Below, in pieces: positions 43,378 to 51,429 of a stretch of 64,000 nucleotides of DNA. The DNA lies in NCBI RefSeq assembly GCF_014982975.1, contig NZ_JADCKL010000002.1:372001-436000 (forward strand). The letters are read 5' to 3'. Numbering within the stretch: position 1 is the first letter of the stretch; each line of letters begins with the position of its first letter. Source of the DNA: Claveliimonas monacensis. GTDB taxonomy: Bacteria > Bacillota > Clostridia > Lachnospirales > Lachnospiraceae. A program made the position numbers and the translations under genes. A model generated the notes under the pieces. That model searched no databases. It was not told the origin of the DNA and was given only the letters and a program-made list of their open reading frames with translations.

Positions 43378-43880
43378 TGATCCGTTTTCTCCAGCAGATC
43401 ATTCAGAAATGCCAGCCATTTCTCCGGTTTTGGTGCGTCCGGATCATATCGGACCGGGAGGCGGTTCATCGTCCATTCTTTTTCTTCTGTAAAAGTTCCG
43501 TCCAGATAATACGTTCCATTGGAAAAATGAACCCGGTCTTCTTTTAACGGAGGCATTTCACACTGGCACATCAGCTTCAATGTACTCAGGATCCGATCCA
43601 CCATCTTTGCCACATTGGTTTTCTGATAGGGCCGGATCTCATCAAGGATCTCTTTGCGGATCACCTCATCACTGATTTCTCCGTCCAGATCATAAAGTTT
43701 GCCGTGGATGCATTTCCGTTCTTTCTTCCGTAGCAGATACTCACCAAAGGCGATCTCATCAATCTGCTTCCCGTCAAACCAGTCCGAAACATCAGGAGGC
43801 TGTACATTATCTGTCTCGCCCAGCAACTGTTTCAGGGCTTCCAGGTGTTCCGGTTTCAGGCTCTTGAGGTCTTCCTGCAT
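43374..43880 (-). pseudogene. D5/P4-type replication helicase, N-terminal fragment
   Basis: This 168-residue piece matches the D5_N domain (VSDWFDGKQIDEIAFGEYLL, then RPYQKTNVAKMVDRIL and NRLPVRYDPDAPKPEKWLAF) and stops at LLEKTDH, exactly where the family continues into the Walker A domain. The next fragment resumes about 110-130 residues later in another frame. No P-loop is found anywhere between. It overlaps the primase gene by 74 bases. Confidence 0.75.
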
Positions 43881-44439
43881 ACCTGAGGATCTCCTTTCCG
43901 GCGGACAGCAGAAGTTCCACCCGTTCTTCCAGAGGAGCGCACAACAGAATATCCTTCAGATACTCCACTCTGGGAATCCGATCCAGTGCTTCACAAAACC
44001 TGGGATCCAAGTCCGCATCCGATTCTCCCGGTGCATACTGTTTTTTCCAAAGCAAAAGTTGATCCCGATACTGCCAAAGTATGGAAAAGCACTGTCTTTC
44101 CAGTTGTTTATAGTTCTGTTCCAATGACGCTGCTTTCATCTTCTTTTTTCGTTTCCCCCGATCCGGCGGCCGCTGCTTCTCATACCGGATCCCGAAATCT
44201 TCTGCCAGTTTCAGGGCCGCTTCGCGAATGGACAGGCTAAAATATCCCGCCACGAAATCAATCACATCTCCATCTGCCTGACACCCGAAACAATGAAATC
44301 TCTGATCCAGCTTCATGCTGGGATGCCGGTCATGATGGAACGGACAGCGTGCCATGCCCCTGCCTGTCACTTTGATCCCGTAATATTCCGCCGCCTGCCT
44401 GGTGGTCACTGTGCTTTTGACTGCTTCATACACATTCAT
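43807..44439 (-). CDS. CHC2 zinc-finger primase-like protein
   Basis: A 210-residue protein. The N-terminus is a CHC2 zinc ribbon: CPFHHDRHPSMK, then FHCFGCQADGDVIDFVA. A basic region (RGKRKKKMKAAS) and a helical C-terminus follow. No TOPRIM domain is present. It resembles the short DNA-binding primases that sit before D5-type helicases in integrative elements. It probably recognised the element's replication origin. Its partner helicase is broken. Confidence 0.8.
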   Translation of the reverse strand: MNVYEAVKSTVTTRQAAEYYGIKVTGRGMARCPFHHDRHPSMKLDQRFHCFGCQADGDVIDFVAGYFSLSIREAALKLAEDFGIRYEKQRPPDRGKRKKKMKAASLEQNYKQLERQCFSILWQYRDQLLLWKKQYAPGESDADLDPRFCEALDRIPRVEYLKDILLCAPLEERVELLLSAGKEILRYAGRPQEPETGTPGSPETVAGRDR

Positions 44440-44672
44440 TTCCTATCCCTTCCTTTCGCTCTGCAACAGTCTTTGAAGGGAAGTGATCACCCCTTCATCT
44501 ATAGAAAGGAAATCGCGCGATTTTACAGCGTGGAATTGCAAAAAATATATTTTCTATCAAAATTTTATATGTTTCGCAAAAGATCCACCACTCAACACCC
44601 AATTATTTTCCCTTCACCACTCACACAGGAGAGGGGAAGTTATACAATGTAGACCAAGTAAATTTGCACAAA
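44440..44672. other. Non-coding stretch between GTPase-operon terminator and primase gene
   Basis: AT-rich sequence with the primase ribosome site at its left end. I see no gene and no strong repeat. Confidence 0.4.
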
Positions 44673-44707
44673 AAAATACAGTCATCAGGTTTGTATTCCT
44701 AATGACT
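44673..44707 (-). terminator. Terminator of the island defence operon
   Basis: Minus strand: AGTCATTAGG-aatacaaa-CCTGATGACT followed by GTATTTTTTT. One mismatch in a ten-bp stem. Confidence 0.8.
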
Positions 44708-44721
44708 ATATAATAATTTAA

Positions 44722-44890
44722 TTATTCATCTAAATAGAAATCATCAAAAACACATGTAATAATACATTTTCTTTCGGTATTCCCTTGCCAACAAAGATGC
44801 TATTCGTCCCTATTGGAATCTCCGAGCCAAAGGGCAATTTCCTTTGAAAATCAAAATTTCTATAAAGGCCAGAACGAAAATTGAGGTACA
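44722..44890 (-). pseudogene. Degenerate coding remnant, ends like the Mrr gene
   Basis: The last 37 bases match the 3' end of the Mrr gene at 46404-46440 with about six differences, and in that frame encode VFDDFYLDE and a stop, as in Mrr. Upstream, a different frame (LPFGSEIPIGTNSIFVGKG) stays open for about 40 codons. It is probably a shifted relic of another restriction gene. No start codon or ribosome site is visible. Confidence 0.4.
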
Positions 44891-45026
44891 ACCAAAACAT
44901 AAAGCTAGTCCCGCCCGCCGGATTTAATTCCGATGGGCAAAAGATATTTTATCGTTATGGACTGAAGCGAGAAGGGCCTTGTCGAATTATATCACTCAAA
45001 CCTCTTGCAGCAATTTCAATGTTTTC
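44891..45026. other. Short AT-rich spacer after the GTPase gene
   Basis: No supported gene. A 63-codon plus-strand frame from 44881 runs into the GTPase gene on the opposite strand and looks spurious. Confidence 0.3.
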
Positions 45027-46160
45027 TTATCTCTTCTTTTTCAATTCATGTTTAAATAGGGCTGCCATCTGATCTTTTCCTCTTTTAGTGTCAAGATCAT
45101 CAATTTCCATTTCACCATTAAACACCATCGTCATAATTCCTATGTATGCTTCTCCAAGTGCTGCTGTAAGTATACCTGCTGTTGCCGCAGAAATAGCACC
45201 ACCTGCAGCAGTTCCAATCCCAGGAATAAATTTAACCAAATTGGATACTACAGTTTTTCCTAATAGCGTCGCACCTCCTGATCCTAATGTTGATGAAAGG
45301 AACGCGGTAAGAATGCTTTTATTGATGTCGAAACCAAATATAACCGTAATTGATGCAATCATGCCAAGCTGAGTCGGGATAAGCAATGCGCAATCCGAAA
45401 ACGGAATCGGTGCTGCACCTTCTCCCGCAGCCGCCAGTGTCGCCGTAGCTATCGCAGCTTGCGCTCTTTTCTTTTTCTCAGCCAGACTCGCTATCTGAAC
45501 ATTTTGCAGAGTATCCATCAGCTCATCCGGCAATGCTTCCCCCATTACATGAATCAAGACATCTAGTCCATAAGATTTTGCGACATACTCTTCGTCAATC
45601 TCGTAATCCTCTGCTAATACGGGAACAACCTGAACTACGTCTAAATTTTCGTTAAGAATCATCTTCCTCATTGCGTCCGCATTCTTTTTGGAAAAAGACT
45701 GTGTCAATACAACAATTATTGGAACCTGTGTTATCTGATTCTCTTTTGAAAGTTCCTTTAACCACTCGATCTCTTCTGGTTCCACACGATTTGATGCAGT
45801 ATTAATACAATACCAAATACAGTGAATCGCCTTATTAATGTCCTTAGTCGCAAGTCCATTACTAATAGTTTCCATAACTTCCTGTTTGACTTGCTGCTGT
45901 ACTTCTTTTCCGAGTTCAAATCCTCTTGTGTCGTATATAGCAAGAGGAATTCCTTTCTTGCTTATTTTACGCATATGATCTGTCACTGGTTTTCCCATAC
46001 CAGTCTCAGCAAGTTTGTCACGAAACACAGCATTGATAAGCGTACTTTTACCCACTCCTGTCTTACCAGCCACTATAATATTTAAAGAATTCAAATTCTT
46101 AATCTTCTCAGCTATTGCGTCTATGGCCTCCTGTGCTACCTTATCTGTATCAATAGTCAT
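45027..46160 (-). CDS. GTPase with membrane-associating DUF697-like domain
   Basis: A 377-residue Era/dynamin-like GTPase. G1 is AGKTGVGKST (31-40), G3 is DTRG (77-80), and the G4 position reads TQSF (153-156) instead of NKxD. Residues 240-345 are glycine-rich and hydrophobic (ATATLAAAGEGAA, FIPGIGTAAGGAISAATAG), like the DUF697 hairpin that associates with membranes. The C-terminus is charged. It starts four bases after a one-helix membrane protein gene and follows Mrr and MmeI genes. A role in defence by membrane perturbation is plausible but not shown. Confidence 0.8.
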   Translation of the reverse strand: MTIDTDKVAQEAIDAIAEKIKNLNSLNIIVAGKTGVGKSTLINAVFRDKLAETGMGKPVTDHMRKISKKGIPLAIYDTRGFELGKEVQQQVKQEVMETISNGLATKDINKAIHCIWYCINTASNRVEPEEIEWLKELSKENQITQVPIIVVLTQSFSKKNADAMRKMILNENLDVVQVVPVLAEDYEIDEEYVAKSYGLDVLIHVMGEALPDELMDTLQNVQIASLAEKKKRAQAAIATATLAAAGEGAAPIPFSDCALLIPTQLGMIASITVIFGFDINKSILTAFLSSTLGSGGATLLGKTVVSNLVKFIPGIGTAAGGAISAATAGILTAALGEAYIGIMTMVFNGEMEIDDLDTKRGKDQMAALFKHELKKKR

Positions 46161-46164
46161 TTGC

Positions 46165-46356
46165 TTATTCCCCCTTAATTTTTTCTTTCTTCAGAACTTC
46201 GGGTCCCATGTTCTCAAAATCAATTTTGTCCTTCTTAAGCGAAAATTTATAGAGCTTGTTACTATATTTCTTCATCAGTGACGGAATCACTAAAAAACCT
46301 ATGGTCGTTACAGTCGCAAGTCCAATAAACCAGTAAATTATCTTTCCTTTACTCAT
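46165..46356 (-). CDS. Small single-helix membrane protein coupled to the GTPase
   Basis: A 63-residue protein: a short basic N-terminus, one hydrophobic helix (YWFIGLATVTTIGFLVIPSL), then a lysine-rich cytoplasmic tail. GGGAGG lies seven bases before the ATG. Its stop is four bases before the GTPase start, which implies coupled translation. It may anchor the GTPase at the membrane. No known family recognised. Confidence 0.6.
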   Translation of the reverse strand: MSKGKIIYWFIGLATVTTIGFLVIPSLMKKYSNKLYKFSLKKDKIDFENMGPEVLKKEKIKGE

Positions 46357-46403
46357 GACACTGCCTCCCGTCTTAGTCAGAACTTTTTTATAAAGAATAT
46401 TTT

Positions 46404-47345
46404 TTATTCATCCAAATAGAAATCATCCAAAACGTATGTGGTAACAGGGGTAATAAAAAGTTCATACCTAATCACTAATCTGATCAGATCGTTTCCGTCA
46501 ATCAGAGTAATCGGTGTGCCTTCTCTTGCAGCTTCCCGTGCTTTATTGGTAAATCTGCTGTTTGTAATAAAAACACCGTAGTCTGCTTGAAACTTGTTCA
46601 TTGCTCCGAGAAATTGATTGATTTCCGGTTCGCTTACCGGATTTGTATTATATCTCTTGCATTGAATCACCACCCTGGTGGTTCTGAAATCCTCTTCATC
46701 CACATGATATCCATATCCGTCAATACCACCGTCATTAGATATCTGAATACCTTTGTTGGTAAACTGAACTCCCATTTTTGTGAGCAGCGCTCTGGAAAAC
46801 TGTTCAAATTTAGCCGGTGACATACTAGCAATCGCACTTTGCAGTCTCACTTTGAAGTCATCTACAATCCCATCCTCTGTCGAAGTTTCCTCTTCACCGT
46901 CTTCCACAGTTTGACCTTCAGGCACTGGATTTTTATTTTTGTTTTTAGCAGACTGTTCCGCCCAATACTCCTTGGCTTTATCATGCACCTCTATTGCCGC
47001 ATCAAAAGAGTCAAGAACAATGCCTGCTCCTTTTTGCGTAAGTGTAATTTTAGGATTGTACTTGATATAAGAGATGATCCCAACATAACTTAATTCTTTG
47101 ATAGCAAAATTAAACTTAAAATCAAACTTTTTATATTGATTTCCGGTTTTGCCAGACGTGTACAGTTTCTGTTCAAACTCCGCAATCCTCTCGTCTTTTT
47201 CTCCAATCCGATCTCTGATTTCTGATCGTTCCAGCTGTCCGCCCGCTTCCTGGAGAACTTCAATAATAGGTTTGATCAGATAAGTTACCTGTTCCTCAGA
47301 ATTTAACTTATCAAAATACACCTTTTCGACACCTCTTTTCGCCAT
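46404..47345 (-). CDS. mrr: Mrr-type restriction endonuclease
   Basis: A 313-residue Mrr protein. The N-terminal winged helix (Mrr_N, about residues 15-110) is followed by an acidic linker (150-160) and a PD-(D/E)XK nuclease domain with D209 in GGIDGYG and QCK (228-230) as catalytic residues. GVFITNSRFTNKA is the last conserved strand. Mrr cuts DNA with foreign methylation. It begins directly at the stop of the MmeI-type gene, so the two are translationally coupled. Confidence 0.9.
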   Translation of the reverse strand: MAKRGVEKVYFDKLNSEEQVTYLIKPIIEVLQEAGGQLERSEIRDRIGEKDERIAEFEQKLYTSGKTGNQYKKFDFKFNFAIKELSYVGIISYIKYNPKITLTQKGAGIVLDSFDAAIEVHDKAKEYWAEQSAKNKNKNPVPEGQTVEDGEEETSTEDGIVDDFKVRLQSAIASMSPAKFEQFSRALLTKMGVQFTNKGIQISNDGGIDGYGYHVDEEDFRTTRVVIQCKRYNTNPVSEPEINQFLGAMNKFQADYGVFITNSRFTNKAREAAREGTPITLIDGNDLIRLVIRYELFITPVTTYVLDDFYLDE

Positions 47346-50153
47346 TTAAGTATTTTTCTTTGTAAGCATCTGATAAAGTTTCATCAGTTCCGCAACACAA
47401 TCCTCTTCTGACATATTGCGGACAGAGAATCCATAAGCATTCATAACAGCCTTATCATTCTCCGCATGCGCTTTCCGCAATTCAGGCGGCATAGTCAGAG
47501 GATCATATAGATCCGCAAGAGAATCATCCGGATATAATTTCCGCGCATCTAAAATCTGCCGTGCTGTCTGCTCAATTTTCTTTCTCTGTTCTTCCGTAGG
47601 TGAAGGCCAGGGAAAATTATTATAAACCACATCTTTGGAATATCGATAGTCACTTTTTAGCCTTCCACATACCGCTCTCATCCAGGCCATATGAACATTA
47701 GATGTCAAAATTCCAAAATGATATAGTGTCGCATCCGGTACAATTTTCACAAGATTACTACAAAGTACTTCTGGAGTCATAAATCCCATTGGTACATAGC
47801 GGCGTCGTTCAGAAGACACCTCTGGGATAAGAATATAATTTGTTCTTGGCATATTCTCAACATGAAAATGTGTTGGATTAGCAGCAAGCTTTCTTGTACC
47901 TGCACTTGTACTTTCCAATCTAAATCGTTTTACCGCTTCTACCCTTTTTAAACATTCTGGCATGGAACGCAATTCTTTTGGAGAACATTCTCCAAGCCAT
48001 AAGCAATACCTAAAATATCCATTGATAAATTCTTTTGAACCGAGCCATTTTTTGAAATATTGTTTGGCTTTTGGTTCTTTTTTTACAAATTCTACCATTT
48101 CATCTTCAGTAAACAAATAATACCCCCCATCAATAGGCTTATTCCCTATACCAATCTCTGGAATATCGCAAAGTGGTTTTGTGCGACTACCGATAAATAT
48201 ATTTTCAGCCTCAACAAGATAACCATTTATATTATCAACAATTTTAACTTTTCCTTTATCATACAACCGCTTCCCTTTATCATTAGGTGCAACACTAAAA
48301 CCAACAATAACGCAATGAACATGTGCTTTCAAACTTGCTTCACTATCCCACAGAAAAGTTCTATATGCAAAATCAATATGTACGCCATTTCCCATAAGAT
48401 TTTTCCAAAGAATAGATACCTGTTCTCCTTGTGTAATGCTATTTGTTGAAACAAGCGCTGTTCTAATTGATGTTCCCTTCATCATATCAGTTGCTTTTTG
48501 ATACCAACATGACACGTAATCAAGATTTCCGTTATTTTTCACACTATTAAAAATAGCAAATACGTCTTCTTTCTGCACCGCAGACATAAGCCTTGCCCCT
48601 ACAAACGGCGGATTTCCCATGATATAGGATAATCTCTCTGCCGAAATCACGCTATTCCAATCAATCCTTAACGCATTCCCCTCAACAATATGCGCATTAG
48701 TCTTCAATGGAAGGAAATCCAGATTCATATGTACCACATCTTCCGTCTCTTTCATCATCTGACTTTCCGCAATCCACAGAGCTGTTTTTGCGACAGTGAC
48801 GGCAAAATCATTGATCTCTATTCCATAGAACTGAGAGATGGATACTTTGATCGGATTATTCATTGTCTCATCAGCAAAAGATATCTGCCCGGACACCTGT
48901 CCTTTCTCCATATCGTACAGCATACGGATCACACGGTTTTCCAGTCTCCGGAGGCTGAGATAGGTTTCCGTCAGGAAGTTTCCGCTCCCACAGGCCGGAT
49001 CAAGGAAAGAGAGTGAAGCAATTTTATTCTGGTATGTTTCCAATTTCAGTCGCTTTGTCCGGATCACATCGATCGACGTGATCTCATCCAGTTCTTTCCT
49101 GAGATCATCCAAAAACAGAGGATCGATAACCTTATGGATATTTTCTATACTTGTATAGTGCATGCCACCAGAACGACGTGTCTCTGGATTCAGTGTACTT
49201 TCAAACACCGCACCGAAGATTGTCGGCGATATTTTCGACCAGTCAAAATCATCACTGGCATTCTCTAAAATCAAACGAAGAATTTCATCCGTCAATGGTG
49301 GTATCTCAATGTTTTCATCCGAAAACAAACCGCCATTAACGTATGGAAACGATGCAAGTAACGGATCATCATCTGCAAGATACTCATCCCGCTCTTCCTG
49401 CTTCTGGTCAAGCACCTGAAAAAGCTCTCTCAATCCTTTACGTGCTGTATTTGCAGAAAACTGCCGCATATAATCATGGAACATGTTGCGGCGTCCAAAA
49501 ATCCCGGCATCCTCGGCATACAAGCAGAATACGATCCGGACACATAGCTTATTTAGGCTTTTCAGAGTTTCCGAATTGTCTGGTTCTTTATATTGCCGAA
49601 GAAACGCATCATATAACCTTCCTACAATCTCACCAGCCTGCAGCGAAATCTCCATCTCAAGATTAACTTTTTGAACTTCTTTCTTTATCAAAAAATCCAG
49701 ACTAGCATACTGCGCCTGCAGGTTATCAAGCTGCAGTTTTACCGGCTCTGGCACTTTTGCATTCATGTCATAAATCCAGATTTCTGAGAAATTGGACGTA
49801 ACAATCCATCGCGCCCGCTCATCATACGGCAGATTATCATTATATCGCTTTGCCTGCTCATAAGGCGTGAGCATAATACCTCCGGACTGATTGATTTTTT
49901 TATCCAAAGGAATTCCCAATGTTTTCTGCTCGATCAGAACGCCAGTCTCCGGAATGTAAGCATCAATCCGTTTTGTGTTTCCATCCACAACAACTTTCTT
50001 CTGAAAATCAATATGATCTGTTGCATTCTCTACCCCAAGAATACGTTCCAATATATCCAGCCAATAGGATCTGTCATCCTCGTCTTCTCTTCCTCTTCCT
50101 GCCCATTTATTATAAAACTGGCGGGCAGCCTCTCTTCTTTCAGCGTCTGTCAT
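47346..50153 (-). CDS. MmeI-family (type IIL) restriction-modification enzyme
   Basis: A 935-residue single-chain enzyme. The N-terminal nuclease has D64 and E75-Q-K77 (RIDAYIP...LIEQKT). A helical spacer (170-350) leads to the gamma-class adenine methyltransferase with motif I DPACGSGNF (385-393) and motif IV NPPF (513-516). Residues from about 620 to 850 form the target-recognition domain. Such enzymes cut about 20 bases from a site methylated on one strand only. All catalytic motifs are intact. It starts the operon. Confidence 0.92.
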   Translation of the reverse strand: MTDAERREAARQFYNKWAGRGREDEDDRSYWLDILERILGVENATDHIDFQKKVVVDGNTKRIDAYIPETGVLIEQKTLGIPLDKKINQSGGIMLTPYEQAKRYNDNLPYDERARWIVTSNFSEIWIYDMNAKVPEPVKLQLDNLQAQYASLDFLIKKEVQKVNLEMEISLQAGEIVGRLYDAFLRQYKEPDNSETLKSLNKLCVRIVFCLYAEDAGIFGRRNMFHDYMRQFSANTARKGLRELFQVLDQKQEERDEYLADDDPLLASFPYVNGGLFSDENIEIPPLTDEILRLILENASDDFDWSKISPTIFGAVFESTLNPETRRSGGMHYTSIENIHKVIDPLFLDDLRKELDEITSIDVIRTKRLKLETYQNKIASLSFLDPACGSGNFLTETYLSLRRLENRVIRMLYDMEKGQVSGQISFADETMNNPIKVSISQFYGIEINDFAVTVAKTALWIAESQMMKETEDVVHMNLDFLPLKTNAHIVEGNALRIDWNSVISAERLSYIMGNPPFVGARLMSAVQKEDVFAIFNSVKNNGNLDYVSCWYQKATDMMKGTSIRTALVSTNSITQGEQVSILWKNLMGNGVHIDFAYRTFLWDSEASLKAHVHCVIVGFSVAPNDKGKRLYDKGKVKIVDNINGYLVEAENIFIGSRTKPLCDIPEIGIGNKPIDGGYYLFTEDEMVEFVKKEPKAKQYFKKWLGSKEFINGYFRYCLWLGECSPKELRSMPECLKRVEAVKRFRLESTSAGTRKLAANPTHFHVENMPRTNYILIPEVSSERRRYVPMGFMTPEVLCSNLVKIVPDATLYHFGILTSNVHMAWMRAVCGRLKSDYRYSKDVVYNNFPWPSPTEEQRKKIEQTARQILDARKLYPDDSLADLYDPLTMPPELRKAHAENDKAVMNAYGFSVRNMSEEDCVAELMKLYQMLTKKNT

Positions 50154-50178
50154 AATAGAACCCTCGAATTATAAAATT

Positions 50179-50206
50179 AGTATACCGTCTGACTGTCTAT
50201 AATCAA
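50179..50206 (-). promoter_or_regulatory. Promoter of the MmeI-Mrr operon
   Basis: Minus strand: TTGATT (50201-50206), 16-bp spacer, TATACT (50179-50184), then GAGGG and the MmeI start 26 bases further. Confidence 0.65.
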
Positions 50207-50255
50207 ACAACACCTTAAACATACATAAATTCTATCATGGAACAAATAATTTTCA
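50207..50255. other. AT-rich spacer before the first hairpin repeat
   Basis: No gene or motif seen beyond the upstream edge of the MmeI promoter. Confidence 0.3.
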
Positions 50256-50350
50256 AAGAGCAAGATCCACCCCGTAATACAAAAGCAGATTTTCTACTTT
50301 TTGCATTCTCCGTAGTCTTGCTCTTGATGGGAATACCGCTTCCCATACCC
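50256..50350. repeat. Hairpin repeat element, copy A
   Basis: About 95 bases with outer stem GAGCAAGA/TCTTGCTC (50258-50265 with 50316-50323) and a second stem GGGAA/TTCCC just outside. It is about 65% identical to copy B, which starts exactly 300 bases further right. Between the copies lie 205 bases with no gene I can support. The orientation of any transcript is not known. Confidence 0.6.
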
Positions 50351-50555
50351 TCGGTGTTTTCTCTATATTTTCAGATACTGCGATCATTCAAACACGGAAA
50401 ACATTTTGGCTCCCGACAGCAGTCGTTCGCATCAGATACATTCGGGCAAAAGCCTTATCCCGACTCAATGTACAACCAGTTCCGCATTGTTCCCTTTTTA
50501 CAATTATGGATTATTTTAAAGGGCATTTACACTTCACATCAGGTTGAGTTTTCAG

Positions 50556-50652
50556 CAGAGCAAGATCCACCCCGGTAATACCAAAACAGAAAATCTGTTA
50601 TTTGCATTTCTCGGGGCAGCACTCTTGCTGGGAACTCTGTCTTCCCATACCT
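50556..50652. repeat. Hairpin repeat element, copy B
   Basis: Shares with copy A the stems AGCAAGA/TCTTGCT and GGGAA/TTCCC, whose loops differ in sequence. It also has CCCCG/CGGGG (50570-50574 with 50612-50616) and AACAGA/TCTGTT (585-590 with 594-599). In copy A the last pair is replaced by AAAAGcAGA/TCTaCTTTT, so pairing is kept while sequence changes. After it, 166 bases up to 50818 contain no supported gene. Confidence 0.6.
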
Positions 50653-50818
50653 GCATATATCCGGCTTGTGATTGAAATCCCCGCAATGATCTAAACGGCT
50701 GATCAGATCATCCAACTGGCCCCTGAGTTCATTGAGATAATATTTCTATCGCCTGTCTCCTTTGAACTTCAAAAAAGTCCATCGCGATGGCACAAAATGA
50801 AGGCTGTGAGCGATATTT

Positions 50819-51058
50819 TTATTCTACTCCCGTTTCATATTTCTGGATCTTTCTCATCAAACCTCTGTACATGGGATCCCTTAACAGATATATCATGTCA
50901 CGGCTGATGGGATATACTGACATAAACTCCGGATTCTCCTCAAAGAATTTTTCCTGTTCCTCATCCGTCAGATGGATCGTGTACTCCTCGTAGAAATCCA
51001 TATCATCGCCCAGTATGAACTTTTCAAATCTTTCCTGTTGTTCTTTTGTCCATTTCAT
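50819..51058 (-). CDS. Small acidic protein of unknown function
   Basis: A 79-residue, strongly acidic, soluble protein (FILGDDMDFYEEYTIHLTDE in the middle) with a basic C-terminal helix (RGLMRKIQKY). It has its own promoter, which overlaps a palindrome, and is divergent from a small XRE regulator. The ribosome site is weak. I recognise no family. Acidic proteins next to repressors on mobile elements are sometimes DNA mimics or antitoxins, but nothing here proves this. Confidence 0.5.
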   Translation of the reverse strand: MKWTKEQQERFEKFILGDDMDFYEEYTIHLTDEEQEKFFEENPEFMSVYPISRDMIYLLRDPMYRGLMRKIQKYETGVE

Positions 51059-51067
51059 TTCTCTAAT

Positions 51068-51096
51068 ATTGTAGTCTTTTTAGCGACTATAGTCAA
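51068..51096 (-). promoter_or_regulatory. Promoter with palindromic operator between the acidic protein and XRE genes
   Basis: Minus strand: TTGACT (51091-51096), 17-bp spacer, TACAAT (51068-51073). The palindrome GACTATAGTC (51085-51094) overlaps the -35 box, and another GTAGTC half-site is at 51071-51076. It is a probable operator of the XRE protein. Confidence 0.65.
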
Positions 51097-51138
51097 TAAA
51101 ACAACCACATACTATCCTTTAACCATAGGAGGTATGCC

Positions 51139-51357
51139 ATGATTGATTACAGTCCTTTCTGGGAAACATTAAAGAAATCAAACGAGTCAACATATACATT
51201 GATCAACAAGCACCATATCTCCAGTTCTACGATTGATAAGCTGCGGAAGAACAAACCGTTGAATACTACAACGCTGAATGATCTCTGCCGTATTCTGGAT
51301 TGTGATATTCAGGAGATTTGCAGATATATTCCAAGTGATACAGACCAGTCATTATAA
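51139..51357 (+). CDS. Small XRE-family repressor
   Basis: A 72-residue Cro/CI-type helix-turn-helix protein. The DNA-binding helices are in TYTLINKHHISSSTIDKLRK and TTTLNDLCRILDCDIQEIC. It is the minimal one-domain form common on mobile elements. ATAGGAGGT precedes the ATG. Its divergent neighbour, the 79-residue acidic protein, has a palindrome over its promoter, so it is probably the target. Confidence 0.8.
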   Translation: MIDYSPFWETLKKSNESTYTLINKHHISSSTIDKLRKNKPLNTTTLNDLCRILDCDIQEICRYIPSDTDQSL

Positions 51358-51374
51358 AATTCATTTTACCGGCG

Positions 51375-51415
51375 AAAAAGCCCTGGCAGTTTTTCTGTTA
51401 ACTGTCAGGGCCTTC
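51375..51415. terminator. Bidirectional terminator between XRE and toxin genes
   Basis: GCCCTGGCAGT (51380-51390) and ACTGTCAGGGC (51401-51411), one G-U pair, with T-rich flanks on both sides. It separates two converging genes. Confidence 0.75.
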
Positions 51416-51429
51416 TATTCTTAAAATAT

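Noticed and set aside
44881-45072. 63-codon plus-strand frame near the GTPase end
   Set aside because: It runs into the GTPase coding region on the opposite strand and lacks a ribosome site and homology.
50237-50578. 113-codon plus-strand frame
   Set aside because: Both its ends are the hairpin repeats, which gives the same EQDPPR sequence twice. No ribosome site is present. The repeats explain the openness better.
50256-50652. The two hairpin repeats as a CRISPR array
   Set aside because: Only two diverged copies of about 95 bases with a 205-base interval, and no cas genes. The pattern does not fit CRISPR.
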